DNA from: Phycisphaerae bacterium
GTDB taxonomy: Bacteria; Planctomycetota; Phycisphaerae; JAJVII01
Assembly (NCBI GenBank): GCA_028706835.1
Contig: JAQTVL010000083.1
Location: 1 to 11,525 of the forward strand
Length of the DNA: 11,525 nt
Direction: 5' to 3'
Below, one piece after another: positions 1 to 6,603 of the stretch. The translations under genes and the position numbers were made by a program. The notes beneath the pieces are model-generated. The model ran no database searches, was not told the DNA's origin, and saw only the letters and a program-made list of their open reading frames with translations. Each line of letters begins with the position of its first letter. Positions within the stretch are counted from its first letter, which is position 1.

Positions 1-644
1 CTGGCCCCCCCGGCAAGCCGGGGGACCTCCCCCGCGACGGGGGAGGGGTCGGAGCAGGCGTTTGTCGGCGGACACATCGCAAACGCACCCGTTCGTTCGC
101 CGGACTCGAATTTAGGCTTGACGCCGCCCGGCGGCGTCTGGATATTGAACGTAGGACTGGTTGCGGGGCGCTGGCCGTGACCGCCGGCTGCCGATGGCAG
201 CTTTGCACTAATCCATCCTTCATCCTCCGATGGGCCGAGCCCCGCGGCCTGTGTGGTCCCAACGGCCTGTCCGGCCGAGGCCCCGCCTTCGTCGCCGCCA
301 TGCTGTCGGCGGACCCAGGCGGTCAGTTCGCGAATCGCCTCAGCCGGGTCCAGATTGGGAATCACCCACTGCACGCGAGCGATCGCGCCGGCGGATCGTT
401 CGTCGTCGGCTGCCCAGCAGCCCGCTACGACGGCCGTACCGTTATCGCGGGCGGCGGCCCGGACCGCCTGCCGGCTTTTGCGCATCGCCTCGGCGGTGAC
501 GGCGCAGGTGTGCACGAGGCAGAGGTCGGCCTGCTGACCCGCCGATGCCGGGCTCAGGCCCAGCCGGCGAAGCGCGGCGGCGAACTGGGCCGACTCGTAC
601 TGCGCGGCCTTGCACCCGAGCGCGATGACGCGGAACGTTTTCAT
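1..644 (-). CDS. mtaB: MtaB-like tRNA methylthiotransferase, N-terminal part (C-terminus beyond left edge)
   Basis: Reading the minus strand from ATG at 644 gives 214 codons without a stop. The first ~120 residues match the MTTase (UPF0004) domain of MiaB-family radical SAM methylthiotransferases. The three cysteines that bind the auxiliary 4Fe-4S cluster are visible: C11 in LGCKAAQYES, C47 in HTCAVT, C76 in AGCW. The GCK..QYES start and the RKSRQ run at residues 55-59 point to MtaB (YqeV), which methylthiolates t6A37 in tRNAs reading ANN codons, rather than MiaB or RimO. The usual Asn after GCK is Ala here. What is odd is the linker: the radical SAM CxxxCxxC normally appears near residue 150, but none is seen by residue 214 (only C191 and C197, wrongly spaced). 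Residues ~125-214 are low-complexity and coded by hairpin-rich DNA. The gene may carry an in-frame insertion or be damaged. No clear Shine-Dalgarno precedes the ATG. It is divergent from pilM. Confidence 0.75.
   Translation of the reverse strand, partial: MKTFRVIALGCKAAQYESAQFAAALRRLGLSPASAGQQADLCLVHTCAVTAEAMRKSRQAVRAAARDNGTAVVAGCWAADDERSAGAIARVQWVIPNLDPAEAIRELTAWVRRQHGGDEGGASAGQAVGTTQAAGLGPSEDEGWISAKLPSAAGGHGQRPATSPTFNIQTPPGGVKPKFESGERTGAFAMCPPTNACSDPSPVAGEVPRLAGGA
7..138. repeat. Cluster of four perfect inverted repeats inside the mtaB linker
   Basis: Four short perfect inverted repeats lie in 132 bp: CCCCCGGC 7-14 with 17-24; CCTCCCCCG 26-34 with 38-46; GCGTTTG 58-64 with 80-86; GACGCCGCC 120-128 with 130-138. 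The first two are back to back, which looks like a compact dispersed palindromic unit. All lie in the reading frame of the mtaB-like gene and none introduces a stop. Whether the unit recurs elsewhere in the genome cannot be seen from this window. Confidence 0.7.
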
Positions 645-712
645 GGCGGAGATGAGGCTAGAATGAAACGGCCCGAAAATCAACCAGCCGCGACGGTTAC
701 GAAACGCGACGC

Positions 713-742
713 TTGCGGCCCCTCGGGTGCGGCCGCTACAAT
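713..742 (+). promoter_or_regulatory. Candidate sigma-70-type promoter of the pilM operon
   Basis: TTGCGG (713-718) and TACAAT (737-742) are separated by 18 nt. The -10 box matches 5 of 6 consensus bases and the -35 box matches TTG only. Transcription would start near 749, leaving a leader of about 130 nt before the preferred pilM start. The -10 box is flanked by two copies of the palindrome GCGGCCGC (729-736 and 744-751), a possible operator. The prediction rests on sequence matches only. Confidence 0.4.
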
Positions 743-867
743 GGCGGCCGCGGATTTTCCCGTCGCGACATTTATCGGACGACAGGCTTTTGGCCGACAT
801 TAGATGAATCAGAACCGTCGTCCAGCCCGCCCGGCGGGCCCGGAAGGCGGAGCGCGAGCGAAAGATC

Positions 868-872
868 GGGAG
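868..872 (+). promoter_or_regulatory. Ribosome binding site deciding the pilM start
   Basis: GGGAG lies exactly 6 nt before ATG 879. The next two genes show the same arrangement (GGGAG at 3083-3087 before ATG 3094; GGGAG at 4517-4521 before ATG 4528). The in-frame ATG at 804 has no comparable site and would add 25 Arg/Pro-rich residues before the conserved PilM N-terminus. Confidence 0.6.
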
Positions 873-878
873 TCACGT

Positions 879-3062
879 ATGGCCAATGTGAACGCGGTCT
901 GGGGTCTTGATGTCGGGCAGTGCGCGCTTAAGGCCGTTCGACTTCAGCTCACCGCCGAAGGAACGATCGAGGTCACGCACTTCGATTTGATCGAGCACCC
1001 CAAGATCCTCAGCCAGCCGGACGCCGAATCCGAACAACTCATCCAGAACGCCCTCGACAAGTTCCTGTCCCGCAACGAGCTGGGCAACGCCCGGGTGGCG
1101 TTGTCGGTGCCGGGGCAGTCGAGCTTCGCGCGGTTCATCAAGCTGCCGCCGGTCGAGTCGAAGCGAATTCCCGAGATCGTCAAGTTTGAGGCCGTGCAGC
1201 AGATCCCGTTCGACATCGAAGAGGTCGAGTGGGACTACCAGACCTTCGTCTCGCCGAAGAGCCCGGACGTCGAGGTCGGCATCTTCGCGATGCGAAAGGA
1301 AGTCGTCCTGCGGCACCTGGCCTACCTGCGGGCGGCGGGCATCGAGGCCGACATCGTCCAGTTGGCCCCGTTGGCGCTCTACAACATGATGTGCTACGAC
1401 GGGATGACCGCGAAAACCGGGGCGACCATCCTGATCGACGTCGGCGCCGAGAACACCGACCTGGTCATCAGCGATGGCGACCGCATCTGGCTGCGGTCGA
1501 TCCCGCTGGGCGGGAACAACTTCACCGATTCGCTCGTCAAGGCGTTCAAAGTCCCGTTCAGCAAGGCTGAGAACCTCAAGCGGACCGCCGCGACCAACAA
1601 GTACGCCCGCCAGATCTTCGTGGCGATGAGGCCGGTTTTCGGCGACCTCGTCAGCGAAGTGCAGCGGTCCATCGGGTTCTACACCGCGCTGCACCGCGAC
1701 GCACAGGTCAGCCGGGTGCTCTGCCTGGGCAATGCGTTCCGGCTGCCCGGCCTGCAAAAATATCTCGAGCAGAACCTTCAGGTCGAGACCGTCCGCCCGA
1801 ACGCATTCGCCAAGCTCAAGCCGAGCGCCACCATCAACGCCCCGTCGTTCCAGGAGAACCTGTGGAGCTTCGGGGTCGCCTACGGGCTGGGCGTGCAGGG
1901 ATTGGCGCAGGCGCCGATCAGCTCGAACCTGCTGCCGTTCAGCATCGCCCGCCAGCGGCACTGGCGGGGGATGAGGCCGTGGTTCGCCGCGGCGGCCGGG
2001 GTCATGATCGCTGGCGTCGGGCTGGTCAGTTGGTCCGCCGTCAACGCCAACGGCACGGTCGAGCGGAACTTCACGACCTCCAACGCCGAGGCCACGCCGC
2101 AGTTGGCGGACTGGCAGGGCATCATCAATCGCAAGAACGTCCTGGGCAACCAGGGGCAGCAGGAAATCCGCGAGATCGAAGACATCAAGCGGGTGTCCGG
2201 CTATCGCGACACGACCATGCAACTGGTCTACCTGATCCAGAACGCCCTGCCGAACGGCTGGCAGCAAAGCGCCAACAAGCTGATCCTCGCGGAGCTCAAG
2301 GCCAAGGACGACAAGAAGACCTCCGTCAACTGGCGAGAGGACGTCTGGCCTCGCGTGGGCCTGCCGGAGTACCAGAACCGGCTGACCGACGCGGAGGGCA
2401 AGCCGACCTTCATCTACATGCTCGAGGAACTGAAGCTGGAATTCAGTCAGGGTCGTTCGACAGCGGCTGCCCCGGGGGCCGCCCCGGCCCCGGGACTGCC
2501 GCCCGGCGGGATGCCTCCCGGAGGCGGCATGCCCCCAGGCGGCGGAATGCCCGCGGGCATGCCCCCGGCCGGGGGCCAACCGATGCCCGGCGCCGGCGGG
2601 CCGCCGAACATGGAGCCCGCTGCATCTGCCGGCGCGGGCAAGGAGAAGTTCTTCAAGGTGTCGATCAGCGGCCTGACGAACACCCCGGGCAATCCGGCGG
2701 AAGACATCCAGCGGAAGTTCTTCGAGGAGACGCTGAGGCTCAAGCAGGAAGGCGGGCCGAAGTTCGCGCAGTTCCACTTCACCAAGGCGACCGTCAACGA
2801 GGCGATGACCAACCTGCAATTTACGCCGATCAAGGACTCCAAGGACAAGCCGGCCTGCTGGCCCCCGATCGCCAAGGAAGAGGAACAGGCGCAGCCGGCG
2901 ACGCCTGCCCCGGCGGCCCCAGTGGCGCCGGCGGTGGGTGCGGCCGCCGCGGCCAAGCAGATCGGCTACACGATCCAGCGGTTCACCACCAGTTTCTTCG
3001 TCCAGGTGAACACGCCGGACGAAGAGCCGCCGGCGGGCAAGGCGCCGGCCAGGGGCAAGTGA
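879..3062 (+). CDS. pilM: PilM actin-like ATPase fused to a PilN-like membrane segment and a C-terminal extension
   Basis: This 727-aa protein begins with a PilM domain (about residues 1-345; free-standing PilM is usually ~350 aa). It has the phosphate-1 loop GLDVGQCALKAV at 9-20, a phosphate-2-like IDVGAENTDLVI near 186-197 and VLCLGNAFRLPGL near 278. PilM is the cytoplasmic actin-like component of type IV pilus systems and binds the N-terminal NLLP motif of PilN. Here N350-LLP-353 follows in the same chain, then a basic stretch and one membrane segment (~368-388, WFAAAAGVMIAGVGLVSWSA). So PilM and a PilN-like anchor are fused. Beyond it come ~140 presumed periplasmic residues, a Pro/Gly/Met linker (~527-588), a region starting FFKVSISGL, an Ala/Pro linker (~668-690) and a short end, none of which I recognise. 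The 879 start is chosen for its Shine-Dalgarno and the PilM N-terminus; 804 is the alternative. It is the first gene of a three-gene run. The PilM call is firm; the fusion is strong inference. Confidence 0.88.
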   Translation: MANVNAVWGLDVGQCALKAVRLQLTAEGTIEVTHFDLIEHPKILSQPDAESEQLIQNALDKFLSRNELGNARVALSVPGQSSFARFIKLPPVESKRIPEIVKFEAVQQIPFDIEEVEWDYQTFVSPKSPDVEVGIFAMRKEVVLRHLAYLRAAGIEADIVQLAPLALYNMMCYDGMTAKTGATILIDVGAENTDLVISDGDRIWLRSIPLGGNNFTDSLVKAFKVPFSKAENLKRTAATNKYARQIFVAMRPVFGDLVSEVQRSIGFYTALHRDAQVSRVLCLGNAFRLPGLQKYLEQNLQVETVRPNAFAKLKPSATINAPSFQENLWSFGVAYGLGVQGLAQAPISSNLLPFSIARQRHWRGMRPWFAAAAGVMIAGVGLVSWSAVNANGTVERNFTTSNAEATPQLADWQGIINRKNVLGNQGQQEIREIEDIKRVSGYRDTTMQLVYLIQNALPNGWQQSANKLILAELKAKDDKKTSVNWREDVWPRVGLPEYQNRLTDAEGKPTFIYMLEELKLEFSQGRSTAAAPGAAPAPGLPPGGMPPGGGMPPGGGMPAGMPPAGGQPMPGAGGPPNMEPAASAGAGKEKFFKVSISGLTNTPGNPAEDIQRKFFEETLRLKQEGGPKFAQFHFTKATVNEAMTNLQFTPIKDSKDKPACWPPIAKEEEQAQPATPAPAAPVAPAVGAAAAAKQIGYTIQRFTTSFFVQVNTPDEEPPAGKAPARGK

Positions 3063-3093
3063 TTCTCGACGTTTTCCGTGCCGGGAGACAGGC

Positions 3094-4503
3094 ATGAAAC
3101 AGTTCATCAAGCAGAACACGTTCATCGTCGCCACGGTCGGCGTCACGTTGCTGGCCGGGCTGATCTACATCTTCCCGATGGTCAAGTTCAGCCAGGCGAC
3201 CGAGAACGCGGCGCAGATGTCCCGGTTGAGCGACCAGTTGAGGGGCGCGACGTCCCACTACGAGTCGCCGGACTGGATCAAGCAGAGCGAAGTCGGCATC
3301 GAGCGGATTCGCGCCATCCAGGAACAGGTGATCGAGGCGTCGCTGAAGTTCGGGACGCGGGCGCCGCTGCTGGTCAAGGGCAACCTGATCTTCCCGGCCC
3401 CGGAACAGGCGCCGCGGTTCGAGTTCGCCTCCGCTTATCTCGAGTCGCTGGCGGCGTTCCGAACGAAACTCGGCGCCGACACGCTGCCCACCCAGGCCGA
3501 GGTCGACAAGGCGGTCGCTGACGAAAAAGACCGCCTGACCAAGCAGCACGCGGAGATACCGAAAGACCTGGCCGCCGGCGTCCGCGCCGCCCTGGTCAGC
3601 AAGAGGGCCGGCAAGATCAGGCTGTGGGCGGGCGAGGCCGCGTTCGACGATTATGTCGCCAAGAACATGGCCAACACCGTGACCGTCCGCATGACCAACG
3701 AGCAGTTGTGGGAGGCGCTGCTGAACTACTGGGTTCAGAAGGACATCGTCGACGCGATTGCGGCCCTGAACAGCCAGCCGACGGGCATGATCGGCGGCAA
3801 GGCCGCTCCCGCCCCGTCGTGCGTGCTGGAATCCCCGGTCAAGGAGTTGGTCCGCATCAGTGTCGATCGGCTCTATTACCCACAGACGGGATCCGGAACA
3901 GCGCTGACGCCGACCGTGACCGGCCACGTGACCGACGCCAACTACGATGTGCTGCACTACCGGTTCGTAGTGGTCATCGACAGCCGGCGGATTGCCGAGC
4001 TGGTCGACCAGCTCAGCTCCCGCAACTTCCATACACTGCTCTCGCTGAAGTACGAAACGCTGGACAAGAAGCCTCCGATGGCGGCCGTGGCCCCCGGCGA
4101 GGGCAAGACCGAGATGGTCGACTACGGCAACGGCAACGTGATCCTGGCCACGCTGTCCTGCGAAGCGATCTTCATGAAGAGCCCCCGAAGCTGGCGGGAC
4201 AACCCGGAACAAGGCCGCAAGAAGCGGGCCGCCTTCCTCAGCCGAAACGACAAGGAGAACGGCGACAACCGCAAGCTGGTGCTGGAAGTGCATCGCGTCG
4301 CGCCGGACGGGTCCGTCCAGGTGGAACTGGCCCAGAAGGACATTGCCGCCAATCAGCCCAAGCTCGACGAACTGCTCAAGAAGGCGCTCGACGGCAAGGA
4401 CCCCTCCCTGCGGTTCATCGCCCTCTATGAAGACCTGATGCCGGATACCGTCCGCACCCGATCGCCCGGGCTCGGGAACGCGGCCGCCAGGCCGAAACCG
4501 TGA
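3094..4503 (+). CDS. Single-pass inner-membrane protein, PilO/PilN- or Amuc_1100-like
   Basis: This 469-aa protein has a short basic N-terminus, one membrane segment (~9-30, FIVATVGVTLLAGLIYIFP) and a large presumed periplasmic part, the topology of PilN/PilO. Residues ~36-60 and ~130-150 are charged and probably helical. From ~249 to ~360 alternating hydrophobic strands (LVRISVDRLYYP; YRFVVVIDSRRIAELVDQL; NVILATLSCEAIF) suggest a ferredoxin-like alpha/beta fold of the kind used by PilO/GspM-type proteins; this is inference from pattern. A second alpha/beta-looking stretch follows to ~455. It lies 31 nt after pilM and 24 nt before the next gene with GGGAG-N6-ATG, so it is almost certainly cotranscribed and part of the same complex. 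Its place after a PilM gene corresponds to Amuc_1100 in Akkermansia, as recalled. Length exceeds PilO (~200 aa) and Amuc_1100 (~317 aa). The gene is certainly real; the exact family is not established. Confidence 0.8.
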   Translation: MKQFIKQNTFIVATVGVTLLAGLIYIFPMVKFSQATENAAQMSRLSDQLRGATSHYESPDWIKQSEVGIERIRAIQEQVIEASLKFGTRAPLLVKGNLIFPAPEQAPRFEFASAYLESLAAFRTKLGADTLPTQAEVDKAVADEKDRLTKQHAEIPKDLAAGVRAALVSKRAGKIRLWAGEAAFDDYVAKNMANTVTVRMTNEQLWEALLNYWVQKDIVDAIAALNSQPTGMIGGKAAPAPSCVLESPVKELVRISVDRLYYPQTGSGTALTPTVTGHVTDANYDVLHYRFVVVIDSRRIAELVDQLSSRNFHTLLSLKYETLDKKPPMAAVAPGEGKTEMVDYGNGNVILATLSCEAIFMKSPRSWRDNPEQGRKKRAAFLSRNDKENGDNRKLVLEVHRVAPDGSVQVELAQKDIAANQPKLDELLKKALDGKDPSLRFIALYEDLMPDTVRTRSPGLGNAAARPKP

Positions 4504-4527
4504 TCCAGTTGTCGATGGGAGATACTC

Positions 4528-6270
4528 ATGGCTGTTCGATCGTTTAACCCCCTGGAGCAGCACGCCGGCAAGATATTCCTGGCGGTCGTTGCTGTCATCA
4601 CGCTGATCCTGGCGTACCTGTACGTCTTCGGCGATCCGGTCAAGGTCTTGATCGGCGGCGCGCCCAGGAGCGTCGCCGAGGCCCGACAGGGCCTCTCCGC
4701 CCAGACAAAGGATCTCCGCAACAAGATCGCCCCCGGCGCCCCGATCGTCGGCAAAGTCATCGAGCCCTCCCCGGGGCTGGAGAAGGTTGACCTCGGCCAG
4801 GCGTCGCAGATCGCCACGCTGCCGTTCAACGGCATCGGCCAACCCGTGCTGGTGCAGCAGGGCATCCAGACCCGGGAGCCGGTCTACCTCGCCCTGTACG
4901 CCGCTCCGCCCGCGCCGACCAGGCCCCAACTGGTTGCCGACCGCAAGGTCGTCACCGAGCCGGACAAGGCCGATCTGACGGGCAAGAAGACGATCTCTCG
5001 TGAGATCAACCATGTCACCGTAGCCATCAAACTCCCGGTTGCCCAGTTGACCAGGATGGTCGCCGACAAGCAGCAGGAGGCAAAGGACAAGTCGCTTCAG
5101 TGGCAGGCCAGCACCGGGCAGTTCGTCGTTTGCGCCTTGAAGATCGAGCGGAAAGAACTGGACGACAACGGCTTGCCGGTCGACCGGACCGCCCAGCCGA
5201 TCGTCTCGCTGGCGCCCGGCGCGCCGGGTTCGTGGGACAAGGCTTGCCCGCTGCCCGACCCGAAAGACATCGCGAAGTTCAACGAGTGGCCCGCCGCCAT
5301 GTTCGGCCCGGCGCCGGCGGGCAAGGAATCCTATTTTGACACGGTTCGCAGGGCCCAGGCGGCGATCTTCCAGCCCAAACTGCCCGGCGGCATCAAACCC
5401 GAGGTGGCCAAGGATATCGCGGACCTGGTTAAGGAACTTCCGCCCCCGGTTCCGGCTCCGGGAACAGTGCCAGGCGGCAACGTGCCTGTTCCGCCGGTCC
5501 GGCCCATGCCGCCGGTCGGCGGGCCCCCCACGGTCGGGGGAGGTGAGCCCCCGGCAGCAGCCCCCGCGCCCGAGCCGATCGTCCTGTTGCCCGTCGGCTG
5601 GGGAATCGATGACAAGGTGGAATCCAATCACGCCTACATCTATCGCGTCGCGGTGGTGTACCTCAACCCCCTGGGCGGGTCCTGGATGGTCGCCGACAAG
5701 GACCGAAACGTCGTGACGCTCGAATCGGAGTGGAGCGAGTGGAGCCAGCCGATTCGCACCGAGCGGGACCTGTACGGCTTTGTGCTGGATACGAGAGGCA
5801 ATGCCCCCAACATCACCGCCGAAGTGACGGTTTACCGAAAGGTGAACGGTTGGTGGTTCAAACGATCGTTTACCGCCCGGCCTGGCGAAACGGTGGGCGG
5901 GAAACTGATGGAGCGTCGGCTGCCCACCGACAAAGAGCCGGTGGAGGTCGATTTCAATACTGGCATGCGGGTTGTGGACGTCCGGTTCGACCAGGACATC
6001 CTGGTGCGGTCCGTGGAAAATGGCCAAGTGATCGACATCCCGACGAAATCGACGCAGGTGCTCCTGGTTGACCCGAAAGGGCAACTGCGCCTGCGATCGC
6101 TCGGCGAAGACATACAGGACCCGGACCGGAAGAAGCTGGATCGCGAGATCGTGGAGCAGCCGCGGGCCAAGACCGCTCCCCCGGCCGCTCCCACGACCCC
6201 CGTGCCGGGCGGACCCGTGGGTCCGCCACCTGGCGGCCGCCCCGGCGTCCCTATGGGCGGAGGCGACTGA
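4528..6270 (+). CDS. Membrane-anchored envelope protein with FN3-like segment and Pro/Gly linkers (possible pilus assembly subunit)
   Basis: This 580-aa protein has a short cytoplasmic N-terminus, one membrane segment (~15-34, KIFLAVVAVITLILAYLYVF) and a long presumed periplasmic region. Residues ~60-300 include beta-rich stretches (VTVAIKLPVAQLTRMV; FVVCALKIERKEL). A Pro/Gly-rich linker spans ~301-351. Residues ~355-410 read like a fibronectin type III domain (YIYRVAVVYLNPL, then ESEWSEWSQPI, with a WSEWS box at 402-406). Then comes a beta-rich C-terminal region ending in LVDPKGQLRLRSLGED (~512-527), and a Pro/Gly tail. It starts 24 nt after the previous gene with GGGAG-N6-ATG. Its place between a PilO-like gene and a secretin would suit a PilP/GspC-type linker from inner membrane to secretin, and corresponds to Amuc_1099 as recalled. 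I do not see a recognisable PilP domain, so the function is inferred from context only. Confidence 0.78.
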   Translation: MAVRSFNPLEQHAGKIFLAVVAVITLILAYLYVFGDPVKVLIGGAPRSVAEARQGLSAQTKDLRNKIAPGAPIVGKVIEPSPGLEKVDLGQASQIATLPFNGIGQPVLVQQGIQTREPVYLALYAAPPAPTRPQLVADRKVVTEPDKADLTGKKTISREINHVTVAIKLPVAQLTRMVADKQQEAKDKSLQWQASTGQFVVCALKIERKELDDNGLPVDRTAQPIVSLAPGAPGSWDKACPLPDPKDIAKFNEWPAAMFGPAPAGKESYFDTVRRAQAAIFQPKLPGGIKPEVAKDIADLVKELPPPVPAPGTVPGGNVPVPPVRPMPPVGGPPTVGGGEPPAAAPAPEPIVLLPVGWGIDDKVESNHAYIYRVAVVYLNPLGGSWMVADKDRNVVTLESEWSEWSQPIRTERDLYGFVLDTRGNAPNITAEVTVYRKVNGWWFKRSFTARPGETVGGKLMERRLPTDKEPVEVDFNTGMRVVDVRFDQDILVRSVENGQVIDIPTKSTQVLLVDPKGQLRLRSLGEDIQDPDRKKLDREIVEQPRAKTAPPAAPTTPVPGGPVGPPPGGRPGVPMGGGD

Positions 6271-6379
6271 AACCGCCTCCCGAGCCGGTCTTGAACCAGG
6301 CCCGATTTACGTGACGCGCGCCCGGGGCTTGAGCCCAAACGGATGTTGCAGAAATCGAGCGTGGAGTTCGTTTTAAGTC

Positions 6380-6408
6380 TTGCTTTTGATCTGACGCATC
6401 AGTAGTTT
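6380..6408 (+). promoter_or_regulatory. Weak candidate promoter for the secretin gene
   Basis: TTGCTT (6380-6385) and TAGTTT (6403-6408) are 17 nt apart in the most AT-rich part of the leader. The -35 box matches 4 of 6 and the -10 box 3 of 6 consensus bases. This is only a suggestion that the secretin may be transcribed separately from the three upstream genes. Confidence 0.22.
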
Positions 6409-6485
6409 ACATGATTGTCTGATGGTCGCCGATGGCGGAGCCGTCGCCGAATTTGGCTTCATATATCCGATACGTCGCGCGGAAC

Positions 6486-6533
6486 ATTGCCTCGCGGTTG
6501 CGCAGCCGCAGGGATCGCTCGAAACGAGGCAAT
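6486..6533 (+). repeat. Nested inverted repeat in the secretin leader
   Basis: ATTGCCTCG (6486-6494) and CGAGGCAAT (6525-6533) are perfect 9-bp complements. Inside, GCGGTT (6494-6499) can pair with AGCCGC (6504-6509), including one G-U pair, to give a tetraloop hairpin that shares base 6494 with the outer stem. The structure lies about 70 nt upstream of the secretin start and is not followed by a T run, so it looks more like a leader structure or operator than a terminator. Confidence 0.45.
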
Positions 6534-6590
6534 CGGTGATGACGTGGCCTGCCGTGGCGAACGCAAAACTCGCCGGCCGAGTCGACAGCA

Positions 6591-6597
6591 GGAGGAG
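6591..6597 (+). promoter_or_regulatory. Ribosome binding site for the TTG-initiated secretin
   Basis: GGAGGAG ends 6 nt before TTG 6604, the best Shine-Dalgarno in the window. No in-frame ATG lies between the TTG and the signal peptide, so this site supports TTG as the true start. Confidence 0.65.
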
Positions 6598-6603
6598 TAA
6601 GCC

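Larger units (their letters stand above)
6271..6603 (+). other. Non-coding leader between the membrane-protein genes and the secretin
   Basis: No convincing gene lies in these 333 nt; the short open frames on both strands look like noise. The stretch 6366-6420 is more AT-rich than its surroundings, which would fit a separate promoter for the secretin gene. A 9-bp inverted repeat (6486-6494 with 6525-6533) encloses a smaller hairpin, and a good Shine-Dalgarno closes the region. No strong terminator was found after the 580-aa gene, so readthrough is also possible. Confidence 0.55.

Noticed and set aside
177..803. 208-codon plus-strand open frame opposite the mtaB-like gene
   Set aside because: The minus strand carries clear MTTase motifs there; the plus frame has none and runs through the promoter region of pilM.
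804..878. Upstream ATG 804 as pilM start
   Set aside because: The added residues are Arg/Pro-rich, not found in PilM, and lack a Shine-Dalgarno; ATG 879 has GGGAG at the same 6-nt spacing as its neighbours. It cannot be fully excluded.
873..3146. 757-codon open frame on the minus strand opposite pilM
   Set aside because: Arg/Leu/Gly/Asp-rich sequence without any recognisable domain; a product of GC-biased third positions in the real plus-strand gene.
2983..6084. 1033-codon open frame on the minus strand opposite the two membrane-protein genes
   Set aside because: It spans two well-supported plus-strand genes and their intergenic gap, has biased composition and shows no domain; a shadow.
6324..6336. 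GGGCT/AGCCC palindrome after the 580-aa gene as terminator
   Set aside because: Only 4-5 bp with almost no loop and no T run; too weak to call.
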